The notes under the pieces were generated by a model. That model saw only the letters and a list, made by a program, of their open reading frames with translations. It made no database searches and was not told where the DNA came from. A program made the translations under genes and the position numbers. A DNA stretch of 64,000 bases from Pseudomonadota bacterium (GTDB lineage Bacteria; Pseudomonadota; Gammaproteobacteria; Pseudomonadales; Moraxellaceae), in NCBI GenBank assembly GCA_023393635.1, contig JAEWKT010000032.1:62001-126000 (forward strand), read 5' to 3'. Positions 25,107-33,315 of the stretch are shown here, piece after piece (position 1 is the first letter of the stretch; each line of letters opens with the position of its first letter).

Positions 25107-27245
25107 ATGATTTTAAAACTTCATCCCTTAACCATGGCTATTATATTGGGTAGTGTGGCTGGGCAAGCAATAGCAGATGTCGCAGCTGAACCTGCGACGA
25201 GTACAAGCAATTCTGTTCAGGCCGCTAGTACCAGCAGCACCGTTTTGCCAACGATTGTAATTCAGGCACATCCCTTAAACCGCAGTGCTTCTGATATTGC
25301 GACTCCAGTGAATGTGATTGAGCAGCAACAACTGGCTAGTGGCGCAACCACATTAGGGCAGGCGCTAGAAGGTCAGGTAGGGGTGCATGCCGATACGTTT
25401 GGTGGTGGCGCCAGCCGTCCTGTGATTCGTGGACAAACTGCACCTCGGGTCAAAGTGTTGGCCGATGGTTCAGAGGTAATGGATGCTTCCAGTATTTCAC
25501 CAGATCACGCAGTAACGGTCGATCCATTATTGAATGAAAAAATTGAAATTCTAAGAGGGCCTGCTACTTTACTCTATGGCAGCGGTGCGATTGGCGGTGT
25601 GGTGAATGTCATTGATCAGAAAATTCCCAGCAAAATGCCAGAAAAAAATATTGAAGGCGAAGTTAATTTAAGGGCGAACACGGTCGCGGATGAAAAAGCC
25701 GCAGCGGCAGCACTTACTGTAGGATTGGGTGAGCAGTTTGCCTTGCATCTGGAAGGCTCTAAACGTGATGCCAATGACTATAAGGTACGGAGCTGGGATG
25801 AAAAACGGGTAGATGGCACCTATGCAGATAGCCAGAATGCCAGTGTTGGTTTATCGTGGATTGGTGATCGGGGTTATGCAGGCGTCGCGTTTAGCCAGCG
25901 ACAGGATGAATATGGTTTGCCAGGGCATAGTCATGAATATGAGGGGTGCCACCCGCATGGCAGCCATTTGCATTGTGGCGGTCATGACCATGAGGGTGAA
26001 GATGACCATGATGATCATGACCATGCTGCACACAATCATGCGCACGACGATGTGCCTTATATCAAGCTGGACAGTAAACGGGTTGATTTTAGAGCGGAGG
26101 TTGAGCAGCCATTTCGCGGTTTTGAAAAAATTAAGGTGCGGGCAGGTTATACCGATTATCAGCATGATGAAATTGATGATGGCAGTGTAGCAACCACGTT
26201 TAAAAATCAGGGTTATGATGGTCGTGTTGAGTTAACCCATGTGCCCGTTGCAGGCTGGCAGGGTGTGCTGGGCTTGCAGTATAGTAATTCGGATTTTAGT
26301 GCTGAGGGTGAGGAAGGATTTTTACCTAAAACGGTGACTGAAAATATGAGTGCGTTTTTTCTGGAACATTACCAGTGGAATAACGTGCATTTTGAGCTTG
26401 GCGCACGTCATGAGTTACAAACAATAAAACCAGAAACTACAGCCCAATCCAGTAAAGAGTATAGCAAGCAAAAATTTGATGATGCCGCAACCTCGGCATC
26501 AATTAGTGCAACCTGGGAGTTTGTGCCTGATTATGCACTGGCCTTATCACTGGCGCATTCCGAGCGTATGCCACAAGCGCAGGAACTTTATGCCAATGGT
26601 ATTCATATGGCATCCAATACCTATGAGTTGGGTAATGCCGATTTAAACAGGGAAAAATCCAACAACATTGAACTGAGTTTGCGTAAAACTGCGGGCGATG
26701 CCATCTTTGTCTTAAGTGCTTATCATAACCAGGTGGATGATTATATTTATGCCAATACACTGGATCGTTATGAAAACTTCAGGCTGATTCAATATACCCA
26801 ATCTGATGCAACTTTTAATGGCGTAGAGGCAGAAACCCGTTATCGCTTTAATGATACTTATAGTGGTACAGTTTTTGGTGATTATGTGCGTGCCAAACTG
26901 GACAATGACCGAGGAGATTTACCACGTATTCCAGCAGCCAGACTTGGTGGGCGCATGCAGGCACAGTGGGATGCAATCAGTGGGAGTCTTGAATATATCA
27001 GAACCTTTAAGCAAAGCGATATTGCTGATTATGAGCAAGCAACGGCTGGGTATAATCTTGTTAATGCGTCAGTGGCTTATTCTGGGACATTAAATCGGGG
27101 CAAGTCGAGTCAGGAAAACGACTATCGCGTATATCTACAAATGAACAATTTGCTGGATGAAAAATATTATAATCATAGCTCGTTTCTGTCTGCTTTGCCC
27201 CAGCCAGGGCGTAACTTTACTGTAGGGATGCAATATAAATTTTAA
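25107..27245 (+). CDS. znuD: TonB-dependent outer-membrane zinc receptor (ZnuD family)
   Basis: 712 residues from the ATG at 25107, which begins a signal peptide (cleavage probably after AIA, about residue 23); an upstream in-frame start at 25077 adds ten poor residues. Next come a TonB-box-like LPTIVIQA, the plug domain with RPVIRGQTAPRVKVLADG and ILRGPATLLYGSGAIGGVVNV, and a 22-strand barrel ending in FTVGMQYKF. Residues 274-315 form an extracellular-loop segment with 14 His, 2 Cys and many Asp/Glu, as in ZnuD receptors that capture zinc. It brings zinc into the periplasm using TonB-ExbBD energy. A Zur-box-like palindrome precedes it and a strong terminator follows. Confidence 0.92.
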   Translation: MILKLHPLTMAIILGSVAGQAIADVAAEPATSTSNSVQAASTSSTVLPTIVIQAHPLNRSASDIATPVNVIEQQQLASGATTLGQALEGQVGVHADTFGGGASRPVIRGQTAPRVKVLADGSEVMDASSISPDHAVTVDPLLNEKIEILRGPATLLYGSGAIGGVVNVIDQKIPSKMPEKNIEGEVNLRANTVADEKAAAAALTVGLGEQFALHLEGSKRDANDYKVRSWDEKRVDGTYADSQNASVGLSWIGDRGYAGVAFSQRQDEYGLPGHSHEYEGCHPHGSHLHCGGHDHEGEDDHDDHDHAAHNHAHDDVPYIKLDSKRVDFRAEVEQPFRGFEKIKVRAGYTDYQHDEIDDGSVATTFKNQGYDGRVELTHVPVAGWQGVLGLQYSNSDFSAEGEEGFLPKTVTENMSAFFLEHYQWNNVHFELGARHELQTIKPETTAQSSKEYSKQKFDDAATSASISATWEFVPDYALALSLAHSERMPQAQELYANGIHMASNTYELGNADLNREKSNNIELSLRKTAGDAIFVLSAYHNQVDDYIYANTLDRYENFRLIQYTQSDATFNGVEAETRYRFNDTYSGTVFGDYVRAKLDNDRGDLPRIPAARLGGRMQAQWDAISGSLEYIRTFKQSDIADYEQATAGYNLVNASVAYSGTLNRGKSSQENDYRVYLQMNNLLDEKYYNHSSFLSALPQPGRNFTVGMQYKF

Positions 27246-27308
27246 GTAAGCTTCTTGTCTAACCCTCTGTTTTTCCCTTCTTAAGGGGGAGTTAATCAGT
27301 TAACCTCA

Positions 27309-27343
27309 GCCACCTTATTTGTCTCAACAAGGTGGCTTTTTTT
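27309..27343 (+). terminator. Rho-independent terminator after znuD
   Basis: Perfect arms GCCACCTT (27309-27316) and AAGGTGGC (27329-27336) are followed by seven T. Confidence 0.88.
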
Positions 27344-27407
27344 ATAATTAAAGCTGAAATTGCAAAAAAGGACTTTCAATTATAAAAGGATTGTCGGTTA
27401 TAGAAAT

Positions 27408-27435
27408 AAAAAAGCCCATGACAATAGACATGGGC
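27408..27435 (-). terminator. Rho-independent terminator after rpmE2
   Basis: On the minus strand, GCCCATG pairs with CATGGGC around an eight-base loop, followed by a T run, 30 bases past the rpmE2 stop. Confidence 0.82.
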
Positions 27436-27464
27436 ATAAGCAGGTATCAAGAAAGCGAGAGCTA

Positions 27465-27722
27465 TTATTTTTTACGGCCTGCAAAACGGGCAAAACGTTT
27501 GTTAAAGCTAGCCACACGGCCTTCGTTACTGGTTTGCCTGACTTCGCCTGTATAAAAAGGATGTGAAGCACTGGAAATATCTAGAGTGACATACGGATAA
27601 ACCTTGCCTTGATACTCCCGAGTTTGCTTGGGTTGCAAGGTTGAGCGAATGATCAGGTATACATCAGCGTTTGTGTCATGAAACAGAATTTCCTGTGAGG
27701 CAGGATGGATATTAGCGCGCAT
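27465..27722 (-). CDS. rpmE2: Ribosomal protein L31 type B (zinc-independent)
   Basis: 85 residues from the ATG at 27722, with TGGAGA eight bases upstream; a longer open frame to 27839 has no ribosome site. It matches L31 type B: MRANIHPASQEILFHD at the start, SASHPFYTG in the middle and a basic end (FARFAGRKK). No cysteine is present, so it lacks the zinc ribbon of type A L31. In other bacteria this form replaces the zinc-bearing one on the large subunit when zinc is scarce and is repressed by Zur. A perfect Zur-type palindrome lies just upstream (27745-27757). It converges with znuD. Confidence 0.93.
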   Translation of the reverse strand: MRANIHPASQEILFHDTNADVYLIIRSTLQPKQTREYQGKVYPYVTLDISSASHPFYTGEVRQTSNEGRVASFNKRFARFAGRKK

Positions 27723-27744
27723 ATTCAATCTCCATAAATTTATA

Positions 27745-27757
27745 GTTATATTATAAC
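27745..27757. promoter_or_regulatory. Zur box upstream of rpmE2
   Basis: GTTATA-T-TATAAC is a perfect inverted repeat identical to the core of the gammaproteobacterial Zur consensus. It is 23 bp before the rpmE2 start codon, between it and the divergent phospholipase D gene. Confidence 0.78.
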
Positions 27758-27896
27758 ATAATGTTTCTTGAAGAATAAAATTATGGCCTGTTTTTTTAAG
27801 GGAGGATAAAAAAGGATGAATGAAAAAAGTAAGAATCAATAAAATCCAACAGATGAAACGAGTACACTAGCTTTAAATAAATATAGAGTGGTTAAT

Positions 27897-29372
27897 ATGC
27901 GTTTTTTTCGGTATCTGCTTAATAAACTACACTGGACAAAAAAAACTGTGTTTATTTATCTACTGGGACTATGGTGCGTGGTGTATCTGGCCTCGGCTAT
28001 TTATCAGGTATACAAACCGCTGCCTGTGGGCTTAAGCGTTGCGCTGCCTTTACGTTCAGCCGAGCAGGTAGAATTTTTAGCCGATTATACCTACACCGAT
28101 GCCACTGGCCAGCGACAAAAGCAACAGGTTGTTTTTGATCAGGCGTTTGCCATGATTAACCAGGCGCGTCGCATGATTGTGCTGGATATGTTCCTGTTTA
28201 ATGACTATGTGGGAGAGTCAACAACTCAGCATCGGGCACTCTCTGCACAGCTTACTCAAGCATTAATAAATAAGCATCAAACCGAACCAGATATCCAAAT
28301 TACGGTGATTACTGATCCTATTAATACAGTATATGGCGGCCAACACAATGAAAGCTTAATCGCCTTACGCCGTGCTGGGGTTGAGGTGGTTGAAACGGAT
28401 TTAAGGCCTTTGCGTGCCTCTAATCCATTGTGGTCAGGCTTTTGGTATATGTGCTGCCAGTGGATTAATAATAACCCTGAGGCAGGTTGGCTGCCCAATC
28501 CATTAGGGGCTGATAAAATTACCTTGCGTAGCTATTTTAGCCTGTTTAATTTTAAGGCCAATCATCGTAAAACCCTGATTACCGATGCACCATCAGGTTG
28601 GCAGGCGTTGGTCACCTCAGGCAATCCGCATGATGCCAGCAGTTGGCATGGCAATATTGCATTAAAATTCTCTGGTCAAGCGGCATTAGATTTATTGGAA
28701 ACTGAACGACCTGTGGCTAAATTTTCAAATGTTGAATTGCCTGTGATTATTGCGCGCAATCCAAAAGTACGGCAGCCATCTGATCCACAGGTGCAAATTT
28801 TGACTGAAAGTAAAATCCGTGATGCCTTATTAAACAGTATAAATACTGCACAAGCTGGCGATCAAATTGATATTGCTGTGTTTTATTTCTCGCATCGCGG
28901 CATTATTCAGGCCATTAAGCAGGCGCACCAAAACGGGGTAAATGTGCGGGTAGTACTAGACCCAAACGAAGATGCCTTTGGCCGTAAGAAAAATGGTATC
29001 CCCAACCGTCAGGTCGCCATGGAGTTGCATCAGGCAGGTATTCCTGTACGCTGGTGTGACACGCATGGTGAGCAGTGTCATAGCAAAATATTGATTAAAA
29101 CTAGCCAAAAAACTGCACAAAGTGAGCTTATTCTGGGTTCGGCCAATTTCACCCGTCGTAATTTGAATAACCTAAACCTGGAAACCAATGTACGTGTCAT
29201 TGCACCTGCTAGTGATGCCACGATTCAGGACGCCAATGCTTATATGCAGCGTATTTGGAGCAATGAAAATGGGCAGCATTTTACAGTCGATTATTCAAAA
29301 TATAAGGATGAATCTAAGCTGAAGTATTGGTGGTATCGCTTTAGTGAATGGAGTGGTTTATCAACGTTTTAA
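27897..29372 (+). CDS. Phospholipase D family protein (cardiolipin synthase-like)
   Basis: 491 residues from the ATG at 27897, with an upstream GTG at 27888 as alternative. One N-terminal membrane segment (about residues 17-36, FIYLLGLWCVVYLASAI) is followed by two PLD half-sites. The first is NHRKTLITD with the downstream VTSGN; the second is CHSKILIK with LGSANFTRRNLNN. Each supplies a His and Lys for a phosphodiesterase/transphosphatidylase site. The spaced Asp of a classic HKD box is clear in the first copy and less so in the second. Cardiolipin synthesis or phospholipid turnover in the cell envelope is likely; the exact reaction is not settled by sequence. It is divergent from rpmE2. Confidence 0.82.
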   Translation: MRFFRYLLNKLHWTKKTVFIYLLGLWCVVYLASAIYQVYKPLPVGLSVALPLRSAEQVEFLADYTYTDATGQRQKQQVVFDQAFAMINQARRMIVLDMFLFNDYVGESTTQHRALSAQLTQALINKHQTEPDIQITVITDPINTVYGGQHNESLIALRRAGVEVVETDLRPLRASNPLWSGFWYMCCQWINNNPEAGWLPNPLGADKITLRSYFSLFNFKANHRKTLITDAPSGWQALVTSGNPHDASSWHGNIALKFSGQAALDLLETERPVAKFSNVELPVIIARNPKVRQPSDPQVQILTESKIRDALLNSINTAQAGDQIDIAVFYFSHRGIIQAIKQAHQNGVNVRVVLDPNEDAFGRKKNGIPNRQVAMELHQAGIPVRWCDTHGEQCHSKILIKTSQKTAQSELILGSANFTRRNLNNLNLETNVRVIAPASDATIQDANAYMQRIWSNENGQHFTVDYSKYKDESKLKYWWYRFSEWSGLSTF

Positions 29373-29410
29373 TGGTTTAATGCAATAAGTCATCAATCTA
29401 TAAAGCATGT

Positions 29411-29445
29411 TTTTAGTCAGCCCCTTAATTTGAGGGGCTATTTAA
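29411..29445 (+). terminator. Probable hairpin terminator after the phospholipase D family gene
   Basis: Arms AGCCCCT (29419-29425) and AGGGGCT (29433-29439) are a perfect match, but only a short T-rich stretch follows. It lies between convergent genes and could act in either direction. Confidence 0.5.
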
Positions 29446-29455
29446 TGAGAGTGCT

Positions 29456-30256
29456 TTATTGCATGATGATAAATTTTGACCAAAATTCTAACATGTGCTG
29501 TGCTTTTTCAATCAGCCAAGTATCGATATAAAATGCCAAAAACAACACTGCTAAGGCAATAAAAATTTGAAAGACATATTTTGCTGAAATGCCCATGTAT
29601 AAACTAATTCGATAGCCAATTGCCAATGCCGCACCCGCCAAAAATCCACCCAAATGCGCGGCATTATTAATGCCAGCCACAAATAGACCTAAGCCTAAAT
29701 TAAGTAGCATGAGCATGATTAGAGCATTTTTATTAAGGCGGTATTTAAGTTCCAGGTCTGCTTTTGGCCAAAGTGCTGCAATAAGTAAGGCACCGCCTAA
29801 ACCCATAATCGCACCTGATGCACCAGCACCAACTGATGGCACCAGACGTTGAATTGCTTCTTGACTGGGTGATTGCAAAAACTCAGCCGCATCTTGCACA
29901 CTCACAAAATTGCTGGACAGGTTGCCCATAATGCCGCCCAGCACATAAATCACCACATACCATGCGCGACGATAATAAAACTCTGCATAGGTGCCAAATA
30001 AATACAGTGCCCACATATTCACCAGCAAATGAACAATACCAATATGCAAAAACATACTGCTCAGCAATCGCCAGTTTTCAGTGGTTAAGGTAAGTGGTGC
30101 AAAATCCGCACCCCAATGAATTAAATCCATCACGCTAGGATCGGTTGGACTGACACCTTGCAATACCTGAACGGCAAAAAGTCCTACATTGATAATAATG
30201 AGTAGCGCGGTGAGCCACCAATAGCGTAATGGTTGTTTTATTAAATATTCATTCAT
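29456..30256 (-). CDS. Rhomboid family intramembrane serine protease
   Basis: 266 residues with about seven hydrophobic segments and short loops. Rhomboid features are HIGIVHLLVNMWALYLFG (His76 and Asn80), the catalytic GASG with Ser147, and His201 in NNAAHLGGFLAG as the other half of the Ser-His dyad. It cleaves membrane proteins within or near the bilayer; substrates cannot be predicted. Its first transmembrane segment follows a short charged N-terminus. It is divergent from mtgA, whose promoter must lie within the 134 bp between the two starts. Confidence 0.9.
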   Translation of the reverse strand: MNEYLIKQPLRYWWLTALLIIINVGLFAVQVLQGVSPTDPSVMDLIHWGADFAPLTLTTENWRLLSSMFLHIGIVHLLVNMWALYLFGTYAEFYYRRAWYVVIYVLGGIMGNLSSNFVSVQDAAEFLQSPSQEAIQRLVPSVGAGASGAIMGLGGALLIAALWPKADLELKYRLNKNALIMLMLLNLGLGLFVAGINNAAHLGGFLAGAALAIGYRISLYMGISAKYVFQIFIALAVLFLAFYIDTWLIEKAQHMLEFWSKFIIMQ

Positions 30257-30390
30257 ACGTGGACAAAACCTTCAAAAGCGGTTTGATGGGAGCAGAAATT
30301 GAATATAACGTATTTAAGCCATCGAAAAACATTGGAGTAAAATTTAACGCTTTGATAGCATGCCGCAACTGTATTTTTTATTATGGCATT

Positions 30391-31074
30391 ATGAAGGCAT
30401 TTATTGCACGCGCTGCTTTGGTGGTAGTGTCACTATTTTTACTCATTCAACTGTGGATTTTTTCAAGTCTGGTCTGGTGGAAATACCAGCCTGTTGAACG
30501 CTCTATGTTTATGCGCATTTATGAATGGAGTTATAGTCAACCTGCAATTCGCCATGAGTGGAAAGACAGTAATCGCATCAGTGATAATCTAAAACGTGCT
30601 TTAATTGCTGGCGAAGATGCAAAATTTATTGACCATTCAGGCTTTGACTGGGATGGCATTGAGTTTGCACTGTCACGTAATGAGAAAAAAGGCGAGGTGG
30701 TGGCAGGTGGTTCAACCATCAGCCAGCAGTTGGCCAAAAATTTATTTTTATTTAATCAACGTTCTTATATCAGAAAAGGGCAGGAAGCCGTTGCCACATG
30801 GATGATGGAACGCCTGTGGAGCAAACACCGAATTTTAGAGGTGTATGTCAATAGCGTGGAGTTTGGCAAAGGTATTTATGGTGCAGAAGCTGCCGCACAG
30901 TATTATTTTGGCAAGTCAGCCGCCAATTTAAGTAAAAGTGAAGCCGCGCAGTTAGCCGCTTACTTACCTAACCCAAAGTATTATCAGGATCATCCGCGTG
31001 ACCGAAAAGTACAGGCACGTAAAGCACGCATCCAACGCTATATGGGACATGTCAGATTGCCTAAACAGAACTAA
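30391..31074 (+). CDS. mtgA: Monofunctional biosynthetic peptidoglycan glycosyltransferase MtgA
   Basis: 227 residues from the ATG at 30391 (E. coli MtgA 242). The frame is open to 30229, but the family N-terminal membrane segment (about residues 6-28) fits the later start. It is a GT51 enzyme that polymerises lipid II glycan strands on the periplasmic face. The catalytic Glu is in AGEDAKFIDHSGFDW, followed by GGSTISQQLAKNLFL, ERLWSKHRILEVYVNSVEFG and AAQLAAYLPNPKYY, the five usual blocks. No transpeptidase domain follows, as expected for MtgA. It ends about 60 bp before ppk1. Confidence 0.95.
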   Translation: MKAFIARAALVVVSLFLLIQLWIFSSLVWWKYQPVERSMFMRIYEWSYSQPAIRHEWKDSNRISDNLKRALIAGEDAKFIDHSGFDWDGIEFALSRNEKKGEVVAGGSTISQQLAKNLFLFNQRSYIRKGQEAVATWMMERLWSKHRILEVYVNSVEFGKGIYGAEAAAQYYFGKSAANLSKSEAAQLAAYLPNPKYYQDHPRDRKVQARKARIQRYMGHVRLPKQN

Positions 31075-31137
31075 GTTTAAAATTGAGCTGATGATTTCGC
31101 GAATAATTAAAACACAGTTAATGGTCTGGTTGTATTG

Positions 31138-33315
31138 ATGGTAGAACGGCAGGAAATAGCCCATAGTCGGCACAGAGGTGATGGCCGTTATATCAATGCT
31201 GAATTATCGTTGCTGGATTTTCATTTGCGGGTATTGGCGCAGGCGGTTGATCTTGCGCATCCTTTACTTGAACGCTTAAATTTTTTAATTATTTTTGCAC
31301 GCAATTTAGATGAATTTTTTGAAGTGCATGTCGCCAGGTTGTTGCCGCAATGCAATAAAATCACTGATCCACCCGCTGATACCATTATAGATACAGCCGT
31401 TTTAAATCAAATTTTTAATACCACTCATGCTGCCGTAAGCCATCAATACGACATTTTAAACCAGCAAATATTGCCATTATTGGCACACCACCACATTCAT
31501 ATTTTAAGCCAGAAAGAATTAAGCCCTGAGCAAGCTATTTGGGCAGAAAATTATTTTATACAGCAAGTGCTACCACAACTTCAGCCTGTTTTTTTTGATG
31601 GCACAACAGATAAGCGAACTAAGTATTTTTCAAATTTAACCAATAAAGCACTTCATGTATTCATAACAGGGCAGGTAAACGCATCTGCCAGCGTTGCGCC
31701 ATCAACCGCATGGGCAGTGGTGTCTGTGCCCAGTACGTTAGCGCAATTCATATTATTACCAAATGCCAAACATGTACCTGCCATTGCAATGCAATATATA
31801 CCGCTCACCACACTCATTCAGGCATATATCACTGAGCTATTGGTAGGCTGGCAAGTCACTGACTGTGGTGTTTTTCGGGTGACTTATCAAGCGTATCAAA
31901 ACCATGGTACGATTTTGCCAGACTCAGGTTTGACAGATTTAAATTTGGCAAATTCGGACTTAGTAGATTTGGATGTAGCAGCGTGGCAACCCAGGCAAGC
32001 CGTACGTTTGGAAATAGAGCAAGGCTGCCCAACTGCAATGACGCAGTACTTATTGCAGGCTTTGAGGTTAAGTGAGGCGCAGCTTTATACAATTAACGGG
32101 ATTATAGATTTAACGCAACTGACGACTTTATATCAACCGCCTGTCCTAAAAGAACAGGCATTGCAAAATCAACTATTAGAAAAAGTACCATTAAAATACG
32201 CAGCATTTACACCTTATCTATCGCCTGCTTTAGAGGCATGCCAGAATATTTTTGCGCAAATTAAACGGCAGGATATTTTATTACACCACCCATTTGACTC
32301 GTTTGAACCCGTGATTCATTTGCTGCGAGCTGCGGCACATGACCCACAAGTAATCGCAATAAAGCAAACCTTATATCGTAGCGGGCGCAACTCGCAAATC
32401 GTGCAGCAATTGATCCATGCTGCAAAAAATGGCAAGCAAGTGACTGTTATTGTTGAGCTACGTGTTCGTCAGGATGAAAAAAATAATATCCAGATTGTTA
32501 AAGCATTACAACATGCAGGCGTTCAAGTCATTGCTATAAATACAGGCAATAAAGTGCATGCCAAAATACTATTTATTACAAGGCGCGAACAGCAGCAACT
32601 AGTTTCTTATGTGCATTTGGGCACAGGCAATTATCATGCAGTCAATGCCCGTCTTTATACCGATTATGGCTTGCTGAGTGCCGATACAGCACTGAGCAAA
32701 GATGTAGCACAAATTTTTGCATACTTGATTAATGGTAATCCTATACGATCTTTGAAAAAACTATTATTAGCCCCTGCTAATTTACACTCAACCCTATTAG
32801 ATTTTATTGCGCATGAAATTAAACAGGCGCAAGCAGGACAGCCTGCACATATTATTATCAAAGCCAACGCACTGGCCGAACCGCAACTTATTGATGCCTT
32901 GTATACAGCCTCACAGCATGGGGTAAAAGTTGATTTAATCATTCGTTCTATTTGCTGCTTACGCCCACAGGTGGCTGGCTTATCAGACAATATTCGTGTG
33001 CGCTCTATTGTGGGGCAGTTTTTGGAGCATACGCGGGTGTTTTATTTTTTAAACGCTGGCGGGGAGCCACGGGTTTACTGTGCCAGCGCAGACTGGATGG
33101 CGCGCAACATGTTTTCACGCATTGAGGTTTGTTTTCCCATAGAAAATCTGGAGTTAAAGCAGCGCATTATTCAGCAAGGCCTGTTTAATTATTTGCAAGA
33201 CAATCAGCAGGCCTGGGCACTCGATGGCAGTGGCATGTGGCAGCGGATTAACCCTACTAAGGGAGAGCCACCACATACAGCGCAGCAGCTATTACTAGAT
33301 ACATTCAATACTTAA
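31138..33315 (+). CDS. ppk1: Polyphosphate kinase Ppk1
   Basis: 725 residues from the ATG at 31138 (a TTG directly before it is an alternative), somewhat longer than the usual ~690. It polymerises the gamma-phosphate of ATP into polyphosphate. The N-terminal domain has NLDEFFEVHVARL, and the catalytic PLD-like domains follow. His474 in VHAKILF matches the phosphorylated His of E. coli PPK1, with HLGTGNYH and ARLYTDYGLLSAD downstream. EHTRVFYF (His631) is the second site, and RIEVCFP follows. The ATP-site Arg is kept in VRQDE although the surrounding ARFDE box is altered. Its TAA shares three bases with the stop of the opposing kinase gene. Confidence 0.95.
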   Translation: MVERQEIAHSRHRGDGRYINAELSLLDFHLRVLAQAVDLAHPLLERLNFLIIFARNLDEFFEVHVARLLPQCNKITDPPADTIIDTAVLNQIFNTTHAAVSHQYDILNQQILPLLAHHHIHILSQKELSPEQAIWAENYFIQQVLPQLQPVFFDGTTDKRTKYFSNLTNKALHVFITGQVNASASVAPSTAWAVVSVPSTLAQFILLPNAKHVPAIAMQYIPLTTLIQAYITELLVGWQVTDCGVFRVTYQAYQNHGTILPDSGLTDLNLANSDLVDLDVAAWQPRQAVRLEIEQGCPTAMTQYLLQALRLSEAQLYTINGIIDLTQLTTLYQPPVLKEQALQNQLLEKVPLKYAAFTPYLSPALEACQNIFAQIKRQDILLHHPFDSFEPVIHLLRAAAHDPQVIAIKQTLYRSGRNSQIVQQLIHAAKNGKQVTVIVELRVRQDEKNNIQIVKALQHAGVQVIAINTGNKVHAKILFITRREQQQLVSYVHLGTGNYHAVNARLYTDYGLLSADTALSKDVAQIFAYLINGNPIRSLKKLLLAPANLHSTLLDFIAHEIKQAQAGQPAHIIIKANALAEPQLIDALYTASQHGVKVDLIIRSICCLRPQVAGLSDNIRVRSIVGQFLEHTRVFYFLNAGGEPRVYCASADWMARNMFSRIEVCFPIENLELKQRIIQQGLFNYLQDNQQAWALDGSGMWQRINPTKGEPPHTAQQLLLDTFNT

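Noticed and set aside
25851..26165. Met/Ile/Thr-rich minus-strand frame opposite the His-rich part of znuD
   Set aside because: It is the complement of CAT and GAT codons and carries no gene signals.
30229..30390. 162-bp N-terminal extension of MtgA
   Set aside because: The extra 54 codons overlap the rhomboid gene promoter and start region and do not resemble a MtgA N-terminus; the ATG at 30391 begins the expected membrane segment.
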